A DNA stretch of 7,446 nt, taken from contig JALWKJ010000029.1 in NCBI GenBank assembly GCA_027081495.1, positions 1 to 7,446 of the forward strand, given 5' to 3'. Made by a program: the position numbers and the translations under genes. The notes beneath the pieces were generated by a model. The model was not told the DNA's origin, did not search any database, and saw nothing but the letters and a program-made list of their open reading frames with translations. The DNA is from Campylobacterales bacterium (GTDB taxonomy: Bacteria > Campylobacterota > Campylobacteria > Campylobacterales > QNZT01). This document shows, piece after piece, positions 1-6,744 of the stretch (position 1 is its first letter; each line of letters begins with the position of its first letter).

Positions 1-594
1 GCTCATTTTCGTTAATATATGCATTCGTTTTCTATTCCAGGTGTTAAAATCCCCGCTTAAAATAATCGGATCTTTATGCGAAGAGATAGCTTTTTCTATT
101 TGAGAGATTTGAGAGATAAATTTTTTGATTTTTACAAAATTGATCATATGGACATTTATAACTTTTAAATACCTTTCGTTATTTAAAGGGTACATAGTCT
201 CAAGCGCGATTTTAGGCGTTTTGATTATTGGTTCAACCTCTTTTGTGGTATAAAAATTAAAATCTAAAATAGCGCTTTTCGAGGCGTTTATCAAACCGTA
301 ATGATTTTTTTTCCAAACGATATTCGGGAAAAAACCGTATCCGTACTCTTCATGTTTATCCAAAATACTTTTTTTATTCATCTTTTGATACTCTTGAAAA
401 AGTATGATTGCGGGATCATAGTTTTTTAAGATAAAAGAAAAATCTTCCAACCATGCGAACGAATGGTTGTTTTTATGAACATTCCAATTTAATAAAACTA
501 TCTTTTTTTGCAGTTGTCCTACGATTTTAGGAGCTTTTAGAGTAAGATTTACGGATTTTTTTTCTATATGCCAGGGTAGAAGTTTACGGTACAT
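1..594 (-). CDS. YafD-like endonuclease/exonuclease/phosphatase (EEP) family protein, C-terminus beyond the window
   Basis: Reading from ATG at 594 gives 198 open codons and no stop before the window edge. EEP-fold metal-site motifs appear in order: LLNWNVHK (N38), ILFQE (E68), VINVHMINF (H149) and ILSGDFNTWNRKRM (D182, N184). The stretch EPIIKTPKIALETMYPL, the V-N-x-H-x-x-N-F block and GDFN-x-W-x-R-x-RM closely resemble E. coli YafD (UPF0294) as I remember it, so I place it in that subfamily. About 60 residues with the final SDH motif should lie to the left. There is no signal peptide, so it is probably cytoplasmic. EEP enzymes are Mg-dependent phosphodiesterases or phosphatases acting on DNA, RNA, phosphoinositides or sphingomyelin; the substrate here is unknown. 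It is co-transcribed with the cardiolipin synthase, with a 9-nt gap and its AGGA ribosome site overlapping the upstream stop. Family is clear; substrate is not. Confidence 0.85.
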   Translation of the reverse strand, partial: MYRKLLPWHIEKKSVNLTLKAPKIVGQLQKKIVLLNWNVHKNNHSFAWLEDFSFILKNYDPAIILFQEYQKMNKKSILDKHEEYGYGFFPNIVWKKNHYGLINASKSAILDFNFYTTKEVEPIIKTPKIALETMYPLNNERYLKVINVHMINFVKIKKFISQISQIEKAISSHKDPIILSGDFNTWNRKRMHILTKMS

Positions 595-606
595 AATCTT
601 TTCCTA
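595..606 (-). promoter_or_regulatory. Ribosome binding site of the EEP gene overlapping the cls stop codon
   Basis: On the minus strand the sequence reads TAGGAAAAGATTATG. The cls stop TAG (606-604) overlaps the Shine-Dalgarno AGGA (605-602), which lies 7 nt before the ATG at 594. This supports that start codon and suggests translational coupling of the two genes. Confidence 0.75.
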
Positions 607-2007
607 AATTGCCGGTGAGAGCATCTTGAATGTATTTTCAAAAAGTATGCGAACCGTCCCGGCGGGCTCAAGTCCCCTCGTACACTCTAAAAATAGTTTT
701 TGCATCCAGACCCGTAAAAATTCAATCTCTTTTTTACTATAAAAAAAACATATTGTCTCATAGTTGTAAAAAAAACTTCTTTCATCGAAATTTGCCGACC
801 CCATAACGCAAAACCGTTCATCGACAAGTATCGCTTTTGCATGAAGCATATTGTTTCTAAAAAAAAGAACCTCGATCTCTTCTTCTTGCATTTGTCTTAA
901 AAAACCGTTTCTAGCTATATCGATAATCATGTGATCCGAAGTATCAGGAACCGTTATTTTTATCTCTACACCCCGATGTTTTGCCACGATAAGCGCATCC
1001 AATATACTCTGATCGGGCGCAAAATAGGGAGTAACTATCCATATTCGTTCTTTTGCGACAAAAAGAGCATACAACAACGCTTCGTAAAACGCGTCATTTT
1101 CTATATCGGGTCCCGAAGGCACTACCTGAATAAACGAATCCTTTTCGGTATCAAAAGATTTGGGTTTTAAAGCTATAGTCTCTTTTGTCGTATATTCCCA
1201 GTCAAAAGCGAATATTTCCAAATAATGACTTGCCGCTTCACCTTCGATTATAAAAGAGAGATCTACCCATAATTTATCATGAAGCGTCGGCGACATATAC
1301 TCTTTTGCTATATTCATGCCCCCGCTTATAACGATCTTTTTATCGACAATGATACTTTTTCTGTGATTTCTCAAATTGATCTTAAAATCGATAGGATTTT
1401 GAATAAACGAATTAAAAAAACTATACTCTCCTCCCGAACTTCTTAACTGCTTTAAAATTTCCGGAAAAAATTCAAGTTTCATAGAACCGAGAGAGTCTAT
1501 AAGAAGTTTTACCTCTATACCGTTTTTTGCTTTTTGACAAAGCTTTCTTATGATGGATTTCGTAACTTCATCATTACCGAATATATATGTCGATATATAA
1601 ATACTCTCTTTAGCGCTATCAAAAAGATCCATCATAAGAGAGTAGGCTTCTACACCGTTTTTGCATATATGGACACGATTTTTAGAAGTCGGGGGAGGAA
1701 TTTTTTGAGAAGTTAAAAAGTTTGAAATTTTACAATCTAAATTGTCTTTTTTCTTATGCGCCGTTAATTTTAGTCTTCCTTTTCTAAGAAGCGATTTTTC
1801 GATCTTTCTTCCGCTAAAAATCACATAAAGAGGTATTCCGATGTACGGTATGGTAAAAATCACTAACAACCATGCTATCATGCTTCTTGGCTTTCTTTTG
1901 GACGAAAGCATATGGGCGATCGCTCCAAAAGCTAAAACGATGGCTATGACGGTAAGTAATTGTAATTTAAAAAGTTCGCCGATAAATGTTTCAAACATAA
2001 AGAACAT
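604..2007 (-). CDS. cls: Cardiolipin synthase, phospholipase D family
   Basis: Inner-membrane enzyme that makes cardiolipin, classically from two phosphatidylglycerols with release of glycerol. The 467-residue protein has two hydrophobic N-terminal segments (about 13-33 and 43-64, PLDc_N type) and then two PLD domains, each with a complete HKD motif: H215-x-K217-x4-D222 followed by SGGMN, and H389-x-K391-x4-D396 followed by GSANFDERS. Length and order match bacterial ClsA-type synthases (about 480 residues). The ATG at 2007 is the first start after an in-frame TAA; a second ATG at 1998 (residue 4) is possible. Neither has a clear Shine-Dalgarno sequence. The EEP gene follows after 9 nt. Two HKD motifs with N-terminal membrane helices argue against a Nuc-type nuclease. 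The family assignment is firm; substrate preference among Cls types is inferred. Confidence 0.93.
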   Translation of the reverse strand: MFFMFETFIGELFKLQLLTVIAIVLAFGAIAHMLSSKRKPRSMIAWLLVIFTIPYIGIPLYVIFSGRKIEKSLLRKGRLKLTAHKKKDNLDCKISNFLTSQKIPPPTSKNRVHICKNGVEAYSLMMDLFDSAKESIYISTYIFGNDEVTKSIIRKLCQKAKNGIEVKLLIDSLGSMKLEFFPEILKQLRSSGGEYSFFNSFIQNPIDFKINLRNHRKSIIVDKKIVISGGMNIAKEYMSPTLHDKLWVDLSFIIEGEAASHYLEIFAFDWEYTTKETIALKPKSFDTEKDSFIQVVPSGPDIENDAFYEALLYALFVAKERIWIVTPYFAPDQSILDALIVAKHRGVEIKITVPDTSDHMIIDIARNGFLRQMQEEEIEVLFFRNNMLHAKAILVDERFCVMGSANFDERSFFYNYETICFFYSKKEIEFLRVWMQKLFLECTRGLEPAGTVRILFENTFKMLSPAI

Positions 2008-2015
2008 GATAACAC

Positions 2016-2035
2016 TTTATAGCGGTTTAAGTCAA
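2016..2035 (-). promoter_or_regulatory. Possible promoter-like elements just upstream of cls
   Basis: The minus strand has TTGACT (2035-2030) and TATAAA (2021-2016) directly before the cls start. Their spacing of 8 nt is too short for them to act together. If TATAAA acts alone as a -10, as is common in Campylobacterota where the -35 is weak, transcription would start at or next to the ATG at 2007 and give an almost leaderless mRNA, which fits the missing Shine-Dalgarno. The alternative is the TATAAT at 2070-2065. Confidence 0.3.
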
Positions 2036-2063
2036 CTTTTTAGATAATTATTATTGAGTTCTC

Positions 2064-2072
2064 TATTATACT
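2064..2072. promoter_or_regulatory. Overlapping divergent -10 elements between cls and the haem protein gene
   Basis: The 84-nt gap between two divergent genes holds TATTATACT. On the minus strand this contains a perfect TATAAT (2070-2065) pointing to cls. On the plus strand it contains TATTAT (2064-2069) and TATACT (2067-2072) pointing to the gene at 2092. The plus-strand start would fall near 2076-2079 and leave a leader of about 15 nt, which would just include the GGGGAG ribosome site at 2080-2085. No good -35 is visible on either strand. Confidence 0.5.
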
Positions 2073-2091
2073 ATTAAACGGGGAGAAAAAA

Positions 2092-2658
2092 ATGAACAAA
2101 ACCATAATTACGATCTTGGTATCGACGCTTATCGCGAATTCGACTTTAAGCGCAAACGAAGAATTGACTCAAATAAAACAAGAGGGTATAAAATATATAA
2201 AAATGCTTGGAGGCGCTTTAAAAAAAGAGATTAAAAAGAATTTAAAAAGTGATCCTTCAGGCGCTTTGGCGATGGGCGCTTGTTCCTCAAAAGCCGGTGA
2301 AATCACCGAAAATGTAAACAAGAATCTTCCTTCATACGCAAAAGTCAGAAGAAGCGCTTTAAAATATAGAAACGAAGCCAACAAACCGGATACTCTCGAT
2401 AAAAAAGTTATGCGCGAATACGAGGCTTCAATCAAAGCCGACACATTTCTTCCAAGCGATATAAAAATAGTCAAAAAAGGCGATACATACAGAGTTTATA
2501 AGCCGCTTATAGTAAAAAGACTATGCCTAAAATGTCATGGAGAACATATATCAAAAGATATCAGAGCGGTTATAAAAAATGTCTATCCCAACGACAAAGC
2601 GACAGGATTTAAAGAGGGAGATTTTAGAGGGGTCATAGTAGCCGAAATTAAAAAATAA
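2092..2658 (+). CDS. Exported monohaem c-type protein, DUF3365/Tll0287-like
   Basis: The 188-residue protein begins with a signal peptide (MNKTIITILVSTLIANSTLSA, cleavage probably near residue 21) and is expected in the periplasm. One haem c site, C145-x-x-C148-H149, lies near the C-terminus. The segment around 86-101 (RRSALKYRNEANKPD) matches the conserved R-x-S-x-K-x-RN-x2-N-x-P block of the DUF3365/Tll0287-like domain, and the GDFRGVIVAEI ending is also typical. Such proteins occur alone or as sensor domains of kinases; redox or ligand sensing has been proposed, but a function for the stand-alone form is not established. There is no kinase or other domain here. A good GGGGAG site lies 6 nt before ATG, so the start is well supported. 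It is a single-gene unit between a divergent cls and a convergent ilvD. A further cysteine, C64, lies in an ACSSKA motif. Confidence 0.85.
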   Translation: MNKTIITILVSTLIANSTLSANEELTQIKQEGIKYIKMLGGALKKEIKKNLKSDPSGALAMGACSSKAGEITENVNKNLPSYAKVRRSALKYRNEANKPDTLDKKVMREYEASIKADTFLPSDIKIVKKGDTYRVYKPLIVKRLCLKCHGEHISKDIRAVIKNVYPNDKATGFKEGDFRGVIVAEIKK

Positions 2659-2682
2659 CAGAGAGAAGAACTCTCTGTTTTA
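2657..2682. terminator. Bidirectional rho-independent terminator between the haem gene and ilvD
   Basis: A perfect 9-bp stem, AACAGAGAG (2657-2665) with CTCTCTGTT (2671-2679), encloses a 5-nt loop. On the plus strand it is followed by TT with an AT-rich run; on the minus strand the hairpin follows the ilvD stop (2682-2680) and runs into A then TTTTTT. The left arm overlaps the stop codon of the plus-strand gene, so the element serves both convergent genes in very little space. The minus-strand U-run is the stronger one. Confidence 0.85.
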
Positions 2683-4374
2683 ATAATCTGTTTTTAATAT
2701 AGCTCCATTGGCGGCATTTGTTACAAGTTGCCTATATTGCTTAAGCCAAGAGCTTTTTATCTCTTTTATATAAGGTGAAAATTTAGCTCTTCTTTTTTCT
2801 ATCTCTTCGTCGCTTAATCTAACATTTAACAGATAGTTATCAACATCTATATCTATGATATCTCCATCCTCAAGTAACGCTATGACTCCTCCCTCCGCGG
2901 CTTCGGGACTTACATGACCTATGCTCGCGCCTCTTGTAGCGCCGGAGAATCTACCGTCTGTTATGAGAGCGACTTTATCGCCAAGCCCCATACCAGCTAT
3001 GAGAGAAGTCGGAGAGAGCATTTCCTGCATACCCGGCCCTCCGCGAGGTCCTTCATACCTTATAACTACGACATCTCCTTCTTTCACTCTCCCCGAGGTA
3101 ATTCCCTCAATGGCTTTTTGCTGAGAATCAAAACAGACCGCTTTACCGCTAAAAACTCTCATCCGGGGATCGATTCCGGCTGTTTTTACAACCGCTCCCT
3201 CTTTTGCCAAGTTCCCGTACAATATCGCAAGTCCGCCTACTTGAGAGTAAGGATTATCTATGGTATGGATGATATTCGTATCCGTTATTTCACTTGAAGC
3301 TATTCTCTCCCCTATACTTTCGCCCTCTACAGTAAGGTTGTCGAGAAAAAGAATATTGTTTCCTCTTTTCGTAATCTCGTTCATCACCGCGCTTACTCCT
3401 CCCGCGTTGTGAATATCTTCCATATGAACCGTCGTTAAAGAGGGAGATATTTTTGCGATGTGAGATACCTTTTTACTCATGCTATTTATATCTTTTAAGT
3501 TAAAATCAACTCCCGCTTCTTTTGCGATAGCAAGCATATGCAAAACAGTATTTGAGCTTCCTCCCATCGCCATATCTACCGCAAAAGCGTTATTTACCGC
3601 TTTTTCATTAAGGATATTTTTGATTTTATATTTTTCGCTAAGATTTTCATCTTTTGCTATTTCGCAGATTCTTCTCGCCGCTTTTTTAAGAAGTTCTTCT
3701 CGCTGAGGCGTTAATGCCAAAATAGTTCCGTTTCCTTTAAGCGCTATACCCATCGCTTCCATCAGCGTATTCATACTGTTTGCCGTAAACATACCTGAAC
3801 ACGAACCGCCGCTTGGACACGCCGCACACTCGATCTCGGTTAGTCTTTTTTCATCTATCTCTCCGGCTTCAAACTCTCCTACCGCCTCAAAAGCGGTTGC
3901 AAGATCGATCGAAGTACCGTCGCTTAATCTTCCCGCTTTCATAGGACCTCCGCTTACAAAAACCGTCGGAACATCTACTCTCAAAGCCCCCATAATCATG
4001 CCGGGAGTAATCTTATCGCAATTTGGAATGCAGATCATAGCGTCTAACTTATGAGCATTCATAACGGTTTCTATAGAATTTGCGATAATCTCGCGGCTGG
4101 GAAGAGAATAGAGCATACCGTCATGTCCCATCGCTATACCGTCATCGACGCCGATCGTATTAAATTCAAAAGGAACACACCCGCACTTTCTAATCTCTTC
4201 TTTGATAATTTGAGAATATTTATTTAGAAAAAAATGACCCGGTATAATCTCTATAAACGAATTCGCAACACCTATAAACGGCTTATCAAAATCTTCATCC
4301 CTCAACCCCGTCGCTCGAAGCAGACTCCTATGAGGGGCTCTTGCATAACCTTTTTTTACCTGATCACTTCTCAT
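2680..4374 (-). CDS. ilvD: Dihydroxy-acid dehydratase
   Basis: Converts 2,3-dihydroxy-isovalerate and 2,3-dihydroxy-3-methylvalerate to the 2-keto acids that lead to valine, isoleucine and leucine; it is a cytoplasmic Fe-S enzyme. The 564-residue protein covers the whole family length (about 560 in Campylobacter, 616 in E. coli). Visible motifs: FNTIGVDDGIAMGH (71-84), NCDKITPGMIMGALR (118-132, cluster ligand C119, K121 as the probable carbamylated Mg-site lysine), CPSGGSCSGMFTANSMNT (186-203, cluster ligand C192), MGGSSNTVLHML (270-281) and GRFSGATRG (474-482, containing the probable catalytic serine S477). At the position of the first cluster cysteine of [2Fe-2S] plant and actinobacterial enzymes it has IIPGH (43-47), as E. 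coli does, which suggests the oxygen-sensitive [4Fe-4S] type. The start is supported by AAGGG 8 nt upstream. It stands alone, away from ilvBN/ilvC, as is frequent in Campylobacterota. Confidence 0.97.
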   Translation of the reverse strand: MRSDQVKKGYARAPHRSLLRATGLRDEDFDKPFIGVANSFIEIIPGHFFLNKYSQIIKEEIRKCGCVPFEFNTIGVDDGIAMGHDGMLYSLPSREIIANSIETVMNAHKLDAMICIPNCDKITPGMIMGALRVDVPTVFVSGGPMKAGRLSDGTSIDLATAFEAVGEFEAGEIDEKRLTEIECAACPSGGSCSGMFTANSMNTLMEAMGIALKGNGTILALTPQREELLKKAARRICEIAKDENLSEKYKIKNILNEKAVNNAFAVDMAMGGSSNTVLHMLAIAKEAGVDFNLKDINSMSKKVSHIAKISPSLTTVHMEDIHNAGGVSAVMNEITKRGNNILFLDNLTVEGESIGERIASSEITDTNIIHTIDNPYSQVGGLAILYGNLAKEGAVVKTAGIDPRMRVFSGKAVCFDSQQKAIEGITSGRVKEGDVVVIRYEGPRGGPGMQEMLSPTSLIAGMGLGDKVALITDGRFSGATRGASIGHVSPEAAEGGVIALLEDGDIIDIDVDNYLLNVRLSDEEIEKRRAKFSPYIKEIKSSWLKQYRQLVTNAANGAILKTDY

Positions 4375-4382
4375 AAAAACAA

Positions 4383-4409
4383 CCCTTTTATAAATTTGCG
4401 CCTATTATA
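4383..4409 (-). promoter_or_regulatory. ilvD promoter -10 and ribosome binding site
   Basis: On the minus strand a perfect TATAAT (4409-4404) preceded by TGG forms an extended -10. A start about 7 nt on would leave a leader of roughly 20 nt that contains AAGGG (4387-4383), 8 nt before the ATG. The -35 area falls inside the last codons of the channel gene and has no TTGACA-like match. ilvD therefore has its own promoter although it lies only 59 nt behind the channel gene on the same strand. There is no leader long enough for an attenuator or T-box. Confidence 0.65.
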
Positions 4410-4433
4410 CCAAAGAGTTGTAAAATATTTTCA

Positions 4434-6122
4434 TCATCTTTTGTTGACGATTTTGGATAAAAATCCACTCACTTTTTCTTTACCGTTGATTACATAATAT
4501 AACTCATAATAATTATTTAATATATACGCCAGATCGACTTCACTCTTTTTACTGCATACTATAAGCATTTCGTCTCCAATACGCAATAAAAAATCATCGT
4601 CGGGAAGCATAAACAGTTTTTCGCCTCTTCTGATAAGCAAAAATAGCACGGAATTGTCTTTTGTATAATCTTTGCGCGATCTTTTTAAAACTTTCAGAGG
4701 AATTTCTTTTGATTTCTTTAACTCGTCGTAAAGAGCGTAAGCCTGTTCTTTCGTTATCGACATTTCGCACATATGGGGTTTTCGTCCTAGTTTGCTTACA
4801 ATCCTATCAACAATCTCTTTTCCCCACTTTTCATCTCTTTTTCCTAGTTGTTTTATAAATAGATTCGCAAGAGGCATTGCGAGATAATTATAGGTTTTAT
4901 TTGTGATAATCTCTTCAAGAACATAATTTCTGTCAATCTTTGCGGCCTTAAATACGCTTAATTCCGCAAGTGAATTTTCTCTCGCAATCGTATAAATATT
5001 TTTGTTATGTTTTCTTGCAAGCATAATGACGGCCAGATTTACCATATCGTCTCTAGTTCCGGCTATTATAACCGTCGCTTCATCTATACCCGCTTTTACG
5101 AGACTCTCTTCAAGCGCAATTTCGCTAAATATCTTCTCGGTTTTCTTTTGAGTTAAAAACATATCGGAAGCATCTACAAATATATACTCCACTCCCGCTT
5201 TTTTGAGTCCTTCCTCAAGCGCTATGCCCATACGACCGTAACCGTAAATGACATATTTCCCCCGTGGAATTTTTTCATTTTTGTTTATTCTTAAAGGATG
5301 ACCGTGCACCCACATCTCAAGCATCCAAAGATGCGGTGCGGTAAGAGCGAAATAGAGTCTATTCGATATGACTTTAAAAGGATTTTCAATATGTTCTATA
5401 CCGATATTGTAAAGATATTCGCTATTTTGAAGAGTATTCGAGCGTACTATCAAAGAGACATTCGGATTTAAATGTTTGCACATCATGGCAATTTTGGTAT
5501 TTTTATACTCGTTTTCAAACAGCGTTACCACGCTTTTACACATAGGGGATCTAACTCCCGCCATTTCAAGGATAGAAACATCGAGTAAATCGCCGTGAAA
5601 TGCCGGAATTTTTGGATGATAATTTTCAAGATCTAAAGCCTCTATCTTTGATTCGCTTTTATCTATAACAACCATTCTTCTAGGAATTTTGCTTAATCTT
5701 TGGATAAGATTTTTAGTAACATTGTTATAACCGAAAACAAGTATAAACGGTTCTTGAAGATTTTGAACTTCCCTTATAAACCTTGATCTTTCAATCTCCT
5801 CCGCCAGTACTTTATCTTGAATCAAAGCCACAACCGTACCGATACCGTAAAACCATCCGATAACGGTAAGATAAATCGAAAAAGAAACCCAAAGTTTTTG
5901 GGGATAAGTAAAAGCGTACGGCGACTCTCCAAAACCTATCGTAGATGCCATATAACTTACAAAATAAAACGCGTCGAAAAAATTAAGATGATAAACATTC
6001 CCTTTATCATCGACTCCGGGCATAATCATCATGCCCAAAATCGATATGGCGAAAGTAACGATAATTATAATCAGCGGTATGCGAAGTCTGCGGATGATAA
6101 TCCAGCTTGCGTTACTTTCCAT
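4434..6122 (-). CDS. Two-helix K+ channel subunit with tandem RCK domains (GsuK-like, often annotated TrkA)
   Basis: Inner-membrane ion channel protein of 562 residues. Order: TM1 about 14-34; pore helix and filter, STIGFGES with T61-I-G-F-G-E66; TM2 about 77-101; first RCK from about 125 (ILVFGYNNVT, acidic D154 at the end of the second strand, HGD 176-178); second RCK from about 289 (YVIYGYGRMG with G294, G296, G299; FVDASD with D317); C-terminal TrkA_C-like region about 475-527. One pore domain plus two RCK domains in one chain is the plan of Geobacter GsuK; MthK has one RCK per pore subunit. A tetramer would thus carry all eight RCK domains of a gating ring. The first RCK lacks the GxGxxG loop and the second lacks the HGD-type motif. 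It starts 4 nt after a small membrane protein gene with no good Shine-Dalgarno, so translation is probably coupled. K+ selectivity is inferred from the GFG filter. A separate promoter serves the downstream ilvD. Confidence 0.88.
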   Translation of the reverse strand: MESNASWIIIRRLRIPLIIIIVTFAISILGMMIMPGVDDKGNVYHLNFFDAFYFVSYMASTIGFGESPYAFTYPQKLWVSFSIYLTVIGWFYGIGTVVALIQDKVLAEEIERSRFIREVQNLQEPFILVFGYNNVTKNLIQRLSKIPRRMVVIDKSESKIEALDLENYHPKIPAFHGDLLDVSILEMAGVRSPMCKSVVTLFENEYKNTKIAMMCKHLNPNVSLIVRSNTLQNSEYLYNIGIEHIENPFKVISNRLYFALTAPHLWMLEMWVHGHPLRINKNEKIPRGKYVIYGYGRMGIALEEGLKKAGVEYIFVDASDMFLTQKKTEKIFSEIALEESLVKAGIDEATVIIAGTRDDMVNLAVIMLARKHNKNIYTIARENSLAELSVFKAAKIDRNYVLEEIITNKTYNYLAMPLANLFIKQLGKRDEKWGKEIVDRIVSKLGRKPHMCEMSITKEQAYALYDELKKSKEIPLKVLKRSRKDYTKDNSVLFLLIRRGEKLFMLPDDDFLLRIGDEMLIVCSKKSEVDLAYILNNYYELYYVINGKEKVSGFLSKIVNKR

Positions 6123-6126
6123 GTAA

Positions 6127-6507
6127 CTATCTTTTTGACTTTAAAGTATCTCCTACAAATATCACGACAGAGGTAATATTTGCCAAAAGCGCTCCACCCG
6201 AGAGTGAAATGATCGCCGAAGACGATTCTATACCGAGTCCTCCTAAGCCGTAAAGCGCTATAGCCCAAACCGAAGCGGATGCTATAAGTTGAATATCGGC
6301 TACAAGACTTGTCGCCAAGAGCACCGAACCCACCTGTGTTTTATCCCCAAATTTCAAAATCGTAGCTATCAAATTTACCACTATCGCCGCAAAAAGCTCA
6401 TATTTGCTATGCTCGGCCAAAACTTCCGGATTTCCATAAAAAAAACCAAAATTCAAAGTCATAGCCAATATAAAGAAAAATCCCGATATAACTTTATGAA
6501 AATTCAT
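6127..6507 (-). CDS. Small four-helix membrane protein, probably DUF6394 family
   Basis: The 126-residue protein is very hydrophobic, with probable membrane segments at about 6-24, 37-54, 59-88 (long, perhaps two short helices around the GLGGLG turn) and 97-118, ending in a basic TLKSKR tail. I recognise no enzyme or transporter motif. From memory it resembles the small DUF6394 proteins of Campylobacterota; this name needs a profile search. An in-frame GTG at 6510 would lengthen it by one residue, but AGGAG (6517-6513) lies only 2 nt from that GTG and 5 nt from the ATG at 6507, so I take the ATG. The stop is 4 nt before the K+ channel start, so the pair forms one unit and the protein may be a channel accessory subunit (inference). 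Function unknown. Confidence 0.75.
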   Translation of the reverse strand: MNFHKVISGFFFILAMTLNFGFFYGNPEVLAEHSKYELFAAIVVNLIATILKFGDKTQVGSVLLATSLVADIQLIASASVWAIALYGLGGLGIESSSAIISLSGGALLANITSVVIFVGDTLKSKR

Positions 6508-6517
6508 CACCGCTCCT
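6508..6517 (-). promoter_or_regulatory. Ribosome binding site that decides the start of the small membrane protein
   Basis: The minus strand reads AGGAGCGGTGATG. AGGAG (6517-6513) is 5 nt from ATG (6507) and 2 nt from the upstream GTG (6510). Usual spacing of 5-9 nt favours the ATG. Confidence 0.7.
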
Positions 6518-6538
6518 ATAATTTATCACCGCACCGTC

Positions 6539-6544
6539 ATGATA
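6539..6544 (-). promoter_or_regulatory. Candidate -10 element for the small membrane protein / K+ channel unit
   Basis: TATCAT on the minus strand lies about 32 nt upstream of the ATG at 6507. It is the closest -10-like hexamer at a sensible distance, but no matching -35 is seen and the region is AT-rich. A short direct repeat, GCGGTGAT, occurs downstream of it and again at the start codon. Confidence 0.3.
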
Positions 6545-6685
6545 CTCTAAAGAAAATAACGAAACATTAAGGTTTTATAACTAATTATAATTTCTTTAAT
6601 AAGACAAAAACTATAAAAACTGAAACTATTTTTAGTCTAACAACTTAATAAAACTTTTTCATTAAATCGTTCGACAAATATTATT

Positions 6686-6737
6686 ATAAGTAAGTTTTTA
6701 TTATACTTTAAAAATATAATTTACTTATTTTAAGAGG
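6686..6737 (+). promoter_or_regulatory. Promoter and ribosome site of the tetrahaem cytochrome, with a flanking dyad
   Basis: A perfect TATAAT lies at 6715-6720 and a second -10-like TATACT at 6702-6707; GAGG (6734-6737) is the ribosome site, 7 nt before ATG at 6745. ATAAGTAA (6686-6693) and TTACTTAT (6721-6728) form an 8-bp inverted repeat that spans both -10 candidates and could be an operator. In such AT-rich DNA the repeat may be chance. The rest of the 237-nt gap between the divergent genes (6508-6744) holds no further gene that I can support. Confidence 0.4.
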
Positions 6738-6744
6738 TAGTACA

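Noticed and set aside
931..1170. Open frame of 79 codons on the plus strand inside cls
   Set aside because: It lies opposite a complete cardiolipin synthase with both HKD motifs, has no recognisable domain and no ribosome site.
2030..2035. TTGACT as a -35 for cls
   Set aside because: The nearest good -10 (TATAAA) is only 8 nt away; at 17 nt the hexamer is TTATCA, which overlaps the start codon.
2914..3297. Open frame of 127 codons on the plus strand inside ilvD
   Set aside because: Antisense to highly conserved ilvD motifs; the translation has no family features and other frames are open there as well, a consequence of codon use.
6508..6510. GTG as start of the small membrane protein
   Set aside because: It is only 2 nt from AGGAG; the adjacent ATG at 6507 has a normal 5-nt spacing.
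6602..6638. Imperfect inverted repeat AGAC-A-AAAA / TTTT-A-GTCT in the gap between the divergent genes
   Set aside because: It has an internal mismatch, a long loop and low GC, and sits upstream of both genes; it is more likely chance in AT-rich DNA than a terminator.
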